A stretch of 64,000 nucleotides of DNA, taken from positions 121,876 through 185,875 of the forward strand of contig NZ_CAKJTG010000004.1 in NCBI RefSeq assembly GCF_917563885.1, read 5' to 3'. The stretch's first letter is position 1. Every line of letters starts with the position of its first letter. Under the pieces are notes generated by a model. The model saw nothing but the letters and a program-made list of their open reading frames with translations. It had not been told where the DNA came from and searched no databases. Of the stretch, positions 17,787 to 27,109 are shown one piece after another. The stretch is from Pseudoneobacillus rhizosphaerae. Lineage in GTDB: Bacteria; Bacillota; Bacilli; Bacillales; Cytobacillaceae. A program made the position numbers and the translations under genes.

Positions 17787-18395
17787 TTAATAGGCTAGTT
17801 TATAAATCATAAATCTCTCATTAGGATTGTGCTTATATAAATCCGCCAAAGTAACTTCCTGTTTAAATCGAAACGAAGGATGGTTGTTTAAAAAATAAAT
17901 ATAGTCTTCAGAAGGATAGTAGAGAACTAGTTCAATCTCCCTCTTTTCTTTTTCAACCGATACTAAAATATTGTTTACGACTATCATAAAAATTTGTAAG
18001 GAAAATGGATTAAAAAAATAAAACCGATTATCCTTAGGGTTAATTTCGTACTCTTCAGCTAAACAATTTTGGAAATGAACTAAATTCTGACCTTTATTAG
18101 ACTTTTTTAAATAATTCCTCCGATTTATAATTGCATCCTCAAAGAAGGTTTCATTCATTTCTATACCAACAACGGTTGACTGAAAGCGATCGTTAATATA
18201 AAAATTTAATCTTCCTTTCCCACACCCAAAATCAACAACACGATCACTACCTTTGAGCTCATAATGCTCAAATAATATTTCTAGTGCACTATAAGGGGTA
18301 GGTTCATATCGATGATAATGCAAAGACCCATAGAAGCCCTTTTGATCTCCCCGCGTGTATATGTTCAACAAATCATCATAATACTTTTCTTTCAT
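17787..18395 (-). CDS. class I SAM-dependent methyltransferase
   Basis: A 202-aa protein with a Rossmann-fold methyltransferase core. RVVDFGCGKGRLNFYI is motif I (SAM binding), VVGIEMNETFFEDA is motif II, and a FYFFNPF block takes the place of the catalytic loop. The target is not predictable; the FNPF tetrapeptide is not the NPPY of N6-adenine or HemK enzymes. A clear GGAGG precedes the ATG. It is the only gene of its unit, convergent with fumC. Confidence 0.82.
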   Translation of the reverse strand: MKEKYYDDLLNIYTRGDQKGFYGSLHYHRYEPTPYSALEILFEHYELKGSDRVVDFGCGKGRLNFYINDRFQSTVVGIEMNETFFEDAIINRRNYLKKSNKGQNLVHFQNCLAEEYEINPKDNRFYFFNPFSLQIFMIVVNNILVSVEKEKREIELVLYYPSEDYIYFLNNHPSFRFKQEVTLADLYKHNPNERFMIYKLAY

Positions 18396-18483
18396 AAAAG
18401 AATCCTCCGACCATGTGAAACTAACTACTCACATTATATCAAAGGATACCAATACATTTTATGGTATTTAATGTTAAAATCAA

Positions 18484-19059
18484 TTACTCTTCCTCCGCTA
18501 CTTCTTCATACGCCGAAGGGTCTATAAAAAAGTCGTATAATAAATAGATAATCAAACCAATAGCTGTTATCAAGAATCCCCAACCAAGTATGATCTGGTC
18601 AATTACTAAATAGTTGTTACATAATGGATTCGGTGCATTGATATACAAGTAGCCTATACCAATAAAGGCAACAGTAAAAAAGATAATAACAGAATTCTTC
18701 CCAATCGAACTAAGCTTCTTCCAACTATCCATTAAGGGAATCCCTGCTAAAAAAGGTAAACTGATAAATTTAAAAATTTCCACACTCTGGCTCGTTAAGG
18801 CCTCATCCATCGTTCTCGGCATCATCCAGTACGACACGATAATGATAAATAAAACAATTCCAGGAAAACCATTTTCATTCCATTTTTCAAAAAATCTAGG
18901 ATACCGCTCTTGAAAGAACCGGGCCATAATCATTCCTATGATAACTAGCATCGGCATCTGCATATGCATATGAATGATCATCACGGATTCCATTAAATTA
19001 GCAACAGGAGGGAGTATTAACGATATTAGCAGCAATAAGCCATAAACCAATCGATTCAT
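18484..19059 (-). CDS. CtaG-like polytopic membrane protein of the oxidase cluster
   Basis: A 191-aa protein with about six hydrophobic segments. The segment MESVMIIHMHMQMPMLVIIG carries a cluster of histidines and methionines in the membrane, reminiscent of the CtaG (caa3 assembly factor) HMxQH region. A copper or oxidase assembly role is therefore plausible but not proven. It begins four bases after the SCO stop, with GGGGGAG as ribosome site, so the two genes form an operon next to the ba3 oxidase genes. The longer start at 19086 would overlap the SCO gene and was not used. Confidence 0.65.
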   Translation of the reverse strand: MNRLVYGLLLLISLILPPVANLMESVMIIHMHMQMPMLVIIGMIMARFFQERYPRFFEKWNENGFPGIVLFIIIVSYWMMPRTMDEALTSQSVEIFKFISLPFLAGIPLMDSWKKLSSIGKNSVIIFFTVAFIGIGYLYINAPNPLCNNYLVIDQIILGWGFLITAIGLIIYLLYDFFIDPSAYEEVAEEE

Positions 19060-19063
19060 ACGA

Positions 19064-19696
19064 TTACTCCCCCACTTCTTCATCAAGAATATTTACAATC
19101 TTCGAAGCCGCTTCATCAACCTTCGTGTAATCCAATACATCTTCTAATTTACCTTTTTTATCCACTAAATAAAAGGCAGAATTATGCGCGAAATTTCCAT
19201 TCCCATCAGGAATGACGATTACCCCAAACTTCTTTAGCAATGAATCTAATTCTGATTGGTTTGAAATCCTTGCCATTCGCCATGTTTCCCCATCACTATT
19301 AAAATAGTCTTTATAACTGTTTAATCTAGCTGGGGTATCTCGCTCTGGATCAAAACTAATACTTAAAAAGACTATTTCTTTTCCTCTATATTTACTAGGC
19401 AACAAATCATATACTTGGCCCATGTTATGTTCTAATTGAAGGCAAACGGTTGTACAGGAGGTGTACATAAAAGTAATCAATACATATTTATCTTCTAACT
19501 CTGATATTGGATATTTTCGCCCACTGCTATCCTCTAAGGTTACATCTGGGAATTTAGGTTTATCCTCAATTAACTTATTTACTCTAGCTGTTTCTGCTGT
19601 ATAGGCAGTAAAACCATCCGTACCGATAAAAAATAACACACATCCAAACAATAAAACGATTGCTATTGAAATAACGTTATTTTTATTTTTGATCAT
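19064..19696 (-). CDS. SCO1/SenC-family copper chaperone
   Basis: SCO proteins deliver copper to, or reduce, the CuA site of cytochrome oxidase subunit II. The 210-aa protein has one N-terminal membrane anchor and a thioredoxin-like domain. The copper-binding TSCTTVC motif lies at about residues 79-85, and the conserved distal histidine in NFAHNSAFYLVD. ISFDPERDTPARL is typical of the family. ATG 19696 follows GGGAAGTG; the GTG at 19705 lies inside that site. It is downstream of the ba3 oxidase genes, separated by a hairpin, and upstream of the CtaG-like gene. Confidence 0.9.
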   Translation of the reverse strand: MIKNKNNVISIAIVLLFGCVLFFIGTDGFTAYTAETARVNKLIEDKPKFPDVTLEDSSGRKYPISELEDKYVLITFMYTSCTTVCLQLEHNMGQVYDLLPSKYRGKEIVFLSISFDPERDTPARLNSYKDYFNSDGETWRMARISNQSELDSLLKKFGVIVIPDGNGNFAHNSAFYLVDKKGKLEDVLDYTKVDEAASKIVNILDEEVGE

Positions 19697-19738
19697 TGAG
19701 ATCACTTCCCAAAATGATTTTTATCCTTAATATATTAC

Positions 19739-19775
19739 AAAGAGATAGCCCCACTTTATGAGCTATCTCTTTTTT
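19739..19775. terminator. hairpin between cbaA and the SCO gene
   Basis: AAAGAGATAGC pairs with GCTATCTCTTT around a short loop. The T-run is stronger on the plus strand; on the minus strand it would only partly terminate the oxidase transcript. Confidence 0.6.
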
Positions 19776-19783
19776 AAAAGATT

Positions 19784-19838
19784 GATGTCTAGCTCCAGCG
19801 GCTAGCCCCTGATGGTCTAAACGCTTTCGCTTTTCTAA
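19784..19838. repeat. shortened copy of a Bacillaceae intergenic repeat
   Basis: The left part GATGTCTAGCTCCAGCGGCT and the right part CGCTTTCGCTTTTCT match the two ends of a longer intergenic repeat I remember from Bacillaceae genomes. Here the middle is missing. Recognition is from memory. Confidence 0.45.
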
Positions 19839-19842
19839 TTAA

Positions 19843-21543
19843 TTACCAAGTCTTAAACGGTGGTGATCCTGGAGGTGCATTTACAATCATATCAACTATT
19901 GGAATAACATATGCCATTCCGACTACGATGACTGTAAGAACAACCCATAGTCCCCAACGCTCTGTCCAGTATGGAGTTTTTGGAGCATTCTCTTCTTCTT
20001 CTGCTACAGGGAATTCTGTTTCTCCCTTTGGCGCAAAGAACATCATGTTGAATACTGCGTATACTTGAATAATCACACCAATTGTTAATAATGTAGCACC
20101 AATTCCTAACATTGTTAAATATGGGTCCCAACCTAATGTTGATGAGAACTCTCCATATGTTGTATAAGAAGTTCTACGTGGTGCGCCTAATAAACCAACT
20201 GTATGCTGAGCACCAGACATCATTATCATAGCAATTGTCCAAATAATCGTTTGAACGATACCTAATTTATTCATTTGAGGTGTTAATACCCGTTTTGAGA
20301 TATAAGGAATTAACCAATAACTTACTCCGAAGAATGTCATTACTACTGACATACCTAATGTTAAATGGAAATGTCCAACAATCCATAATGTATTATGAAC
20401 AACTCCGTCTAACTGGTTAGTACTTTGAACGATACCACCAGCACCAGCCGGAGCAAAAGCAGCCATTGCGATAAAAGGAGATAAGAAACGAACATCTCCC
20501 CAAGGTAATTTTTTAAACCAACCAAATGCACCTTTTCCACCTTTAGCTCTGCCAGTTCTTTCAAAAGTTCTAAACATAGCATACGCCGTCATTAAAGATG
20601 GGAAACCAATTGCTAAACTCATAAATACGTGCATGAACTTGATTTCTGGTGTAATACCAGGATCAATGATTTGGTGATGGAATCCACCAGTAATATTCAT
20701 GATAACTAAAGGAATTACAACCATACGAGTTAAGAAGTCGTTCCAACGGTATCCACCGATAATTTTCGGGATAATGCAATACCATACAGAAACAGCTGTT
20801 AAGTACCAAATATTAACCGCTGTGTGACCAAAAGCCCAAAACAGGGTACGTGCAAGTAATACGTTAATACCATCAGTCCAACCGAGTGTCCAAGGAATAA
20901 TCATAAAAAGTACTTCTACTGCAACAAAGGCTGTTGCGCCAACTAATAGTACAAATGATCCTGTAGCAAAGAAAGCTAAAATTGGAAGATGCTTTCCTTT
21001 GTTATTCTTTCTCCAATTGGCAACTTGGATAAACGCTCCAATTGAAAGTGCCCATACACCCAAAACAATAAATACTAATCCGAAATAAAATACTGGGTGA
21101 GCTGCCATTGGCGGATAGAATGTATACATAACTGAAGCTTCATTCAATAATAAAGGGATAAGAACTAATACAAATCCGAAAATTTTAAGCCAAAAACCAA
21201 TCCAAGCTATCTTTCTTACTTTCGGAAGTAGCCCGCCTAGAGTATGAGAAAGGCCTGCGTAATAGTAACCAATCATAAAGAAAGCCGAAAGCACAACAAC
21301 CAAAAGCAAACCGTGAGCTGTTAATACTTGATAATAGTTAAGCCAGCTTGGTAATTCTAAAAGACCTGCACGGTTTAACCCTTGTAATAAACCTAATATT
21401 CCACCAAGAAATAATGCTATAAATGCAACAGACATATATGCTTTCGTTATTAATGCATCCTGTAGGTTTACACCCAACACTTTATTTGCTTTTTCTTTAA
21501 AAACTGTTTTTGCTTTACCCGCTTGTGGTATAACTGTTTCCAC
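19843..21543 (-). CDS. cbaA: ba3-type cytochrome c oxidase subunit I
   Basis: This is the heme-copper catalytic subunit of a B-family (ba3/bo3) terminal oxidase, which reduces oxygen to water and pumps protons. Length is 566 aa with 12-13 membrane helices. Heme and CuB ligand regions are visible: LTAHGLLLVVV (first heme histidine), FWAFGHTAVNIWYL (CuB ligand), GGFHHQIIDP (the CuB HH pair) and VGHFHLTLGMSVVM (heme ligands). The subunit lacks the A-family HPEVY sequence and the K-channel pattern of caa3 oxidases. It forms an operon with subunits IIa and II and ends before a hairpin and a repeat. Confidence 0.9.
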   Translation of the reverse strand: METVIPQAGKAKTVFKEKANKVLGVNLQDALITKAYMSVAFIALFLGGILGLLQGLNRAGLLELPSWLNYYQVLTAHGLLLVVVLSAFFMIGYYYAGLSHTLGGLLPKVRKIAWIGFWLKIFGFVLVLIPLLLNEASVMYTFYPPMAAHPVFYFGLVFIVLGVWALSIGAFIQVANWRKNNKGKHLPILAFFATGSFVLLVGATAFVAVEVLFMIIPWTLGWTDGINVLLARTLFWAFGHTAVNIWYLTAVSVWYCIIPKIIGGYRWNDFLTRMVVIPLVIMNITGGFHHQIIDPGITPEIKFMHVFMSLAIGFPSLMTAYAMFRTFERTGRAKGGKGAFGWFKKLPWGDVRFLSPFIAMAAFAPAGAGGIVQSTNQLDGVVHNTLWIVGHFHLTLGMSVVMTFFGVSYWLIPYISKRVLTPQMNKLGIVQTIIWTIAMIMMSGAQHTVGLLGAPRRTSYTTYGEFSSTLGWDPYLTMLGIGATLLTIGVIIQVYAVFNMMFFAPKGETEFPVAEEEENAPKTPYWTERWGLWVVLTVIVVGMAYVIPIVDMIVNAPPGSPPFKTW

Positions 21544-21556
21544 TGGTCTTCCCTCC

Positions 21557-22024
21557 TTATTTAACCGTAATCGTAGTACTCATAACTTGGTGACCTGCAC
21601 CACAGTATTCATTACACAACACTAAATATTTGCCTGGTTTATCAAACTTTTGAGTAATTTTTGTGATATGTCCTGGCATAACCATCGCATTTAGGTTCGT
21701 GTTTGCTACCTGGAAACCGTGGACAACATCTTTTGACGTCATTGTAAAATGTACGGTTGATCCAGCAGGAACTTCGATATTAGCTGGATTAAAGCTGAAA
21801 ATTTGTAACGTCATAACCACTTCATATTCATTTTCACCAATTTGTTTAATACCAGGTTGGTCAAATGGTGCGGTTTGATCAACTTTTTGTGGATCTATCG
21901 TTTCTTTATGACTTGGTGGTCCCATTTCCAAGGCGAATCCTTGATATCCCGTGATAAGCATGAATATCATGATCATACCGAAGCTTAAGCCAAGCCATAT
22001 TTTTTCATCAAGATGCATTTTCAT
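21557..22024 (-). CDS. cbaB: ba3-type cytochrome c oxidase subunit II
   Basis: This is the CuA-bearing electron-entry subunit. The 155-aa protein has a single N-terminal membrane helix and a cupredoxin domain. CuA ligands are visible: His in KDVVHGFQV and the loop LCNEYCGAGHQVM with two Cys, one His and one Met (about residues 137-148). The short length with one TM helix is typical of ba3 oxidases, in contrast to the two-helix subunit II of aa3/caa3. GGGGGG lies upstream of ATG 22024. It is preceded by the tiny subunit IIa gene and followed 13 bp later by subunit I. Confidence 0.92.
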   Translation of the reverse strand: MKMHLDEKIWLGLSFGMIMIFMLITGYQGFALEMGPPSHKETIDPQKVDQTAPFDQPGIKQIGENEYEVVMTLQIFSFNPANIEVPAGSTVHFTMTSKDVVHGFQVANTNLNAMVMPGHITKITQKFDKPGKYLVLCNEYCGAGHQVMSTTITVK

Positions 22025-22035
22025 CTTTATCCCCC

Positions 22036-22167
22036 CTATACTCTAGCCATAAATAGCCCAAATAGTACAAAATACGTTATAAGAATAACTGCTCCAACTA
22101 TCCCAACGGAGATCCATGTTCCCATTTTTGAATCGTCTTCTTTTTCACGGTTAACTTTTGTTGCCAC
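22036..22167 (-). CDS. cbaD: ba3 oxidase subunit IIa (single-helix peptide)
   Basis: A 43-aa frame with GTG start preceded by AAAGGAGG at good spacing. A charged N-terminus (VNREKEDDSK) is followed by one transmembrane helix (about residues 16-41) ending MARV. Size, topology and position as first gene of the oxidase operon fit the cytochrome oxidase subunit IIa/CbaD family, whose helix replaces the missing second helix of subunit II. Confidence 0.75.
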   Translation of the reverse strand: MATKVNREKEDDSKMGTWISVGIVGAVILITYFVLFGLFMARV

Positions 22168-22440
22168 TGAAAATCAACCTCCTTTAATGTGATTCATACT
22201 TACATAATAGGTGGGAACGATTATCAGCGTAGTGAAGAAAATCACATATATAATGATTTTTCAATCACAGGTATGTGAATTTTTTTCAAATAATTATTGT
22301 CATATCATATCAATTCATCATCTAAACCTATATACGGCAACGTTTTCACTATTATCAAACAGTAAACAATGTTATTTACCTATATTTATTTTCGGTCAGT
22401 TTTGTCGAAAAGAGCAACCATGACAGTTTTGTGAACAAGA

Positions 22441-22570
22441 TCCGATAGACATGCTCTATCGGACTTTTCCTCTCCTTTGAACGCTCGTATTGTCCGATAG
22501 ACGTGCTCTATTGGACTTTTCCTCTCTTTTGAACAACCGTATTGTCCTGAAAAATCACTCTATCTAGATC
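22441..22570. repeat. tandem 52-bp repeats, each with a hairpin
   Basis: Two near-identical copies start at 22441 and 22493, and a third decayed one at 22545 (period 52). Each begins TCCGATAGA-(c/t)GTGC-type loop-TCTATCGGA, forming a 9-bp hairpin, followed by CTTTTCCTCTC. They lie in the space between the convergently oriented regulatory region of the oxidase operon and the 3' end of ctaB. The rest of the 22168-22440 stretch is AT-rich with no gene that I can support. Confidence 0.7.
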
Positions 22571-22622
22571 AAAAAAGGCTGTCCCATTATGTTGCCATAA
22601 AGGCAAACATAATGGGACAGCC
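22571..22622 (-). terminator. ctaB terminator
   Basis: A stem of about 20 bp with one bulged A (22577-22596 with 22602-22622) is followed on the minus strand by six T. Confidence 0.88.
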
Positions 22623-22626
22623 AATA

Positions 22627-23565
22627 TTAAAATATAGGTAATGTTACGATAATCATCGTAAGAAACAATATCGTTATATAATTTACAGAATATAAAAAGT
22701 TCCAATGTGCCCATTTAAGATCGTTTTTCATGAAAAAGCCGCTAAAACTTAAAACAATCCAACCAACATTTAGCAAAGTTGCAATAACCAAAAAGGTATT
22801 TCCGAGTGGTGCTAAATAAAATGGTAACGGAAGTAAACAAGCAACATATACAACCATTTGTCTTTTGGTCATTTCAAAACCATATACAACTGGAAGCATC
22901 GCTACTTTAGCTGCGGAATATTCATTGCATTTCTTCATAGCAATCGCAAAGGTATGCGGCATTTGAAAAACAAATAAAATAAGAAACAGGATGATAGGAA
23001 CAATATGGAACCCTGGTTCTAATGCTGTCCAACCAATTAACGGTGTTACAGCACCAGATACACTCCCAATTACGGTATTCAAAGTGTATTTACGCTTTGA
23101 CCACATGGTATACAAGACGACATAAGTAAACCATCCGACAAATGCGTATATTGTTGATTCAACTGTTGTAAACAATAACAGAATAAAACCAACTATAGTA
23201 AAGGCAATTCCCATCGTTAACACTGTCTTAAGGGAAATATGACCTGTGACAGTTGGACGATTTTTCGTTCGATCCATCACTGTATCAATATCAACATCGT
23301 ACCAATTATTAATAATGAGAGCACCAGCCATAACCATTGTACTCCCTAAAATGGAAAACAAAAAGATGTCCCAATGCTCTGCGAAAGAAGCATTTGAAAA
23401 ATATAACGCTAACCAGAACCCTGTAAACACAGGTAATACATTAGCTATTAAAACAGGCAATTTAAATAGTGATTTTAAGTCCTTGATTAACGTAGAAGTA
23501 TTCTGTTCGGTCGATAAAGTAACTTTCCTAACCTCCTGTAGTGAAGGTGTCTCTGCTTTACTCAT
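22627..23565 (-). CDS. ctaB: protoheme IX farnesyltransferase (heme O synthase)
   Basis: This prenylates heme B to heme O for terminal oxidases. It is a UbiA-family membrane enzyme of 312 aa with about nine membrane segments. The two polyprenyl-binding Asp motifs are NNWYDVDIDTVMDRTKNRPTV (about residues 86-106) and the partner region ALEPG/QMPHTFAIAMKKCNEYSAAKVAML. GGGGAGG precedes ATG 23565. It lies next to the ba3 oxidase cluster but in its own transcript with its own terminator. Confidence 0.93.
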   Translation of the reverse strand: MSKAETPSLQEVRKVTLSTEQNTSTLIKDLKSLFKLPVLIANVLPVFTGFWLALYFSNASFAEHWDIFLFSILGSTMVMAGALIINNWYDVDIDTVMDRTKNRPTVTGHISLKTVLTMGIAFTIVGFILLLFTTVESTIYAFVGWFTYVVLYTMWSKRKYTLNTVIGSVSGAVTPLIGWTALEPGFHIVPIILFLILFVFQMPHTFAIAMKKCNEYSAAKVAMLPVVYGFEMTKRQMVVYVACLLPLPFYLAPLGNTFLVIATLLNVGWIVLSFSGFFMKNDLKWAHWNFLYSVNYITILFLTMIIVTLPIF

Positions 23566-23782
23566 CTAATATCCTCCCCTACGAATTAGTACAAATAATA
23601 CCTATGTCATAATACTATATTTAAAGGAATCTGTCATGCTTGTTCCCTTATTAGTAATTGTTTACAAAAAAAAGCGACCCCTCAAGGTCTCTATTTTAAT
23701 ACCTTTATATCATTAAATCATAAACCAAGAATCAAGAATATATTTTCCATCACATTCATTGCCACTTTATCGATATAATTAT

Positions 23783-23902
23783 TTTCAAACAAACGTTTGA
23801 TTAGTTTTACAATTGATACGCTATTTCACTGGATAATTTCTACTAAAACAAAATTCTACATTTTTCTCGTTATATATCGATATAACTTTATACCTATATC
23901 CC
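23783..23902. repeat. dispersed repeat, copy A (contains CAAACGTTTG palindrome)
   Basis: This copy shares TTTTCAAACAAACGTTTGAT, then a divergent middle with TTTCA, and then a CTACATTTTTCKCG block and an ATATYCC end with copy B at 34866-34988. It has no coding potential. It lies in the 440-bp stretch between ctaB and the DUF4256 gene, in which I find no gene. Confidence 0.6.
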
Positions 23903-24007
23903 GGTTTTTACAGCATATTGGGTCACCAAGAAAAGTACCTCGTGACCCGCTTCTTAGATGTAGGACAATGTCACCCTTTCCTACCGCTAGATTGTTTACA
24001 CCAAAAT

Positions 24008-24574
<567 letters not shown>

Positions 24575-24690
24575 AATAAACCTCCTCGTATACATGTTTA
24601 GGGGGGACAATGTCACCACTGTCCCAATTTCAATCAGACGTTTGATTAAGATATATGTTCGCTTTTTTCATGAAAAGTAATCGTACCTTG

Positions 24691-26070
24691 CTATTTCAAC
24701 TTAATACTCACCACTGCTTCCACATGACTCGTCTGTGGGAACATGTCCACAGGTTGAATATATTCAACCTGATAACTCTTACTTAAGATATCAAGGTCCT
24801 TCGCCAATGTGGATGGATTACAAGAAACATAGATTATTTTAGAAGGCTTTACTTGTAAAATGGTTTGTAACAGCTGCCCGTCTAAGCCAGTTCTAGGCGG
24901 ATCCACGACGACGACATCAGGATGCCAGCCCTTTTTAACCCATTTCGGTAATACCTCTTCCGCTTTTCCTGGAACATATTTTGTATGTGTAAAACCGTGA
25001 CGTTTGGCGCTTTTCTTTGCATCATCGATGGATTCCGCAATGATGTCCATTCCTCTTACTTCAGCTGCTTGGTCTGCTAACCATAAACCGATAGTACCGA
25101 CGCCACAATATGCATCCACTACTTTTTCTTTCCCTGTTAGAGCAGCCGCCTTTTTAACTTCATTGTATAGCTTGATTGTTTGCTGTGGATTTAGTTGAAA
25201 AAAGGTTCTCGCCGATAGTTCAAATTGTAAATCACCTAATGTTTCTTGAATAAAATCCTCACCGGCCAAACCATATGTTTCTTCTCCAAATATGAGGGAG
25301 GTTTTTTGTTCGTTCACATTTTGAACAATCGATTGGACCTGAGGTAATCGTTTTTGGACTGCTTCGATAAATTGATCCTGTTTCGGTAGCTCCTTTTGAT
25401 TGGTAATCAAGACAACTTGAAGTTCGCCCGTTTGCACGCCGACACGGGTAACGATTGTACGAACGATTCCATTACGAGTTTTTTCATTGTAAATAGGTAT
25501 TTTTAATTCTTCAAGAATTTGTTTCACTTTAGCTGTTGCTTCATTTGTTTTTGGATGCTGTACCGCACAGTTCTCAATATTGATAAGCTGATGTGAGTTT
25601 AAACCATATAAACCAGCTAATACTTTTCCGTCCTTTTGCTTAACCTGAAACTGATTTTTATTTCGGTAACCCCATGGGTCTTCCATGCCTATTGTTTCTC
25701 TAATGTTTATCTGGTCAATAGGTAGCTTCGTATGGCGTTCAAGAGATTGAATGATGATATCTCTCTTTTCCTTCAACTGTTGCGGATATGCTAAATGCTG
25801 CAGTTGACAACCGCCACATTGGTCATAAACAGGGCAAAGTGGTTGAACACGATGCTCGGATTTTTTTCGGATTTTCTTTATTTTTGCCTCTGCAAATTTC
25901 GGATGAATTTTAGTCGCTTCTACAACTACTTCTTCTCCTGGTAAAGCCCCGGGTACAAAGACAACCGTCCTCTTAAAATATCCGACCCCTTCACCATTGA
26001 TTCCTAACCGTTTAATTGTTAACGGGAAAGTTTGGTTCGGTTCAATTATTACTGTTTGATCTTTTCTCAT
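24691..26070 (-). CDS. rlmCD: 23S rRNA (uracil-C5)-methyltransferase RlmCD type
   Basis: Methylates uracils in 23S rRNA (U747/U1939 in the B. subtilis enzyme) using SAM. Domains in order: an N-terminal TRAM domain (residues 10-70), a 4Fe-4S cysteine cluster ([15 protein letters not shown], about 78-92), and the methyltransferase core with [24 protein letters not shown] and the catalytic [12 protein letters not shown]. At 459 aa it has the size of B. subtilis YefA/RlmCD. RumA-type single-site specificity cannot be excluded. Confidence 0.9.
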   Translation of the reverse strand: MRKDQTVIIEPNQTFPLTIKRLGINGEGVGYFKRTVVFVPGALPGEEVVVEATKIHPKFAEAKIKKIRKKSEHRVQPLCPVYDQCGGCQLQHLAYPQQLKEKRDIIIQSLERHTKLPIDQINIRETIGMEDPWGYRNKNQFQVKQKDGKVLAGLYGLNSHQLINIENCAVQHPKTNEATAKVKQILEELKIPIYNEKTRNGIVRTIVTRVGVQTGELQVVLITNQKELPKQDQFIEAVQKRLPQVQSIVQNVNEQKTSLIFGEETYGLAGEDFIQETLGDLQFELSARTFFQLNPQQTIKLYNEVKKAAALTGKEKVVDAYCGVGTIGLWLADQAAEVRGMDIIAESIDDAKKSAKRHGFTHTKYVPGKAEEVLPKWVKKGWHPDVVVVDPPRTGLDGQLLQTILQVKPSKIIYVSCNPSTLAKDLDILSKSYQVEYIQPVDMFPQTSHVEAVVSIKLK

Positions 26071-26097
26071 TTATTTCAACTCCAAGTAAATTTGGGT

Positions 26098-26964
26098 TTA
26101 TTCAATACTTCTCCACAAATAGAGGGATGCATAGCTTAAATAAGGTTCCCATGGTTTTTTATATAATTCGATTTCTTCTAGTGTTGGCTTTCGTTCTAAT
26201 TGATATAACTTTTTTAATGCATTTTGGATACCGATATCTGTTTTTGGAAAGAGATTAGGTTTGCCATAACCAAACATTAAGAGATTTTGGATTGTCCAAG
26301 GTCCTACGCCTTTTATTTTAATCAATCGCTCGTAGATTTCTTCCTCAGATAACTCCTTGATGGCATCAAGATTGAGGTCCCCTTTCACGATTGCTTGACT
26401 AACCCCAATGACATACTCCGCTTTGCGCCCACTGAATTGCAAGGCTCTTAACTCTTCAACTGCAAGCGTAGCTATTTTTTCAGGAAGAGGGTAAAACCAG
26501 ACTCCATCCTGTTCAAATCCAAAAGTATGGACAAACCTCTCGGTGAGTTTATGGGCAAAGGCTAGATTAAGCTGTTGGTGAATGATGCATTTCATGAGAC
26601 AGCTGTAAGGGTCAAAGTCTAGTATAAGCGGAGTGCCGTAATGCGTTTCGAATATCTCCTTAAGAACTGTTTGGCTAAAATGTTGGTGAATGTTTACTAG
26701 CTGTGTATTCCATTTTAGGATTTCGGCTACTTTTTCAATGGACCTAGCCTTTAAATTCCCCTTGTTGCTTGACAGTTGAAATTTAGGACTGTCTATCGTT
26801 CCTATGCTTTTTATTTCGATAATTATTGGTTCCGCTTCTATCCATAGTGGCATTCTTAATGTAGACGTTACTAGATTGACTGCAGAAAGTGGGTCGAGTG
26901 ATAATCTATCTAAAACACGATTAAAGTCATAGGGTCCTTCTATTTCTATTATTTCCTGCCACAC
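26098..26964 (-). CDS. DNA-3-methyladenine glycosylase II (AlkA family)
   Basis: This removes alkylated purines from DNA. The 288-aa protein ends in an HhH-GPD domain: helix-hairpin-helix KGVGPWTIQNLLMFG followed by the catalytic Asp in NLFPKTDIGIQ. An N-terminal domain of about 110 residues precedes it. The start is GTG 26964, because AAAGGTGG is eight bases upstream; the longer frame to 27096 has no ribosome site. The resulting length matches B. subtilis YfjP (287 aa). It lies in the same order relative to pdaA as the yfjP-pdaA region of B. subtilis. Confidence 0.86.
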   Translation of the reverse strand: MWQEIIEIEGPYDFNRVLDRLSLDPLSAVNLVTSTLRMPLWIEAEPIIIEIKSIGTIDSPKFQLSSNKGNLKARSIEKVAEILKWNTQLVNIHQHFSQTVLKEIFETHYGTPLILDFDPYSCLMKCIIHQQLNLAFAHKLTERFVHTFGFEQDGVWFYPLPEKIATLAVEELRALQFSGRKAEYVIGVSQAIVKGDLNLDAIKELSEEEIYERLIKIKGVGPWTIQNLLMFGYGKPNLFPKTDIGIQNALKKLYQLERKPTLEEIELYKKPWEPYLSYASLYLWRSIE

Positions 26965-27068
26965 TACCTTTTCCACCTTTACACATTTTCTCGTATTATA
27001 GCATGGTATTAAGGTTTTAATAAAATTCCATGGTGGATGTATTCCAAAAGAACAAAAGAATACTGAAA

Positions 27069-27106
27069 ACCCCGCCTGATAACCTATAACGATCATCAGG
27101 CGGGGT
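27069..27106. terminator. bidirectional terminator after pdaA
   Basis: A 12-bp G/C-rich perfect stem (27069-27080 with 27095-27106) with T-runs on both strands. Confidence 0.88.
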
Positions 27107-27109
27107 CTT

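Noticed and set aside
19892-20131. 79-codon frame within cbaA on the same strand, other frame
   Set aside because: Overlaps a certain oxidase gene and has no ribosome site or family features.
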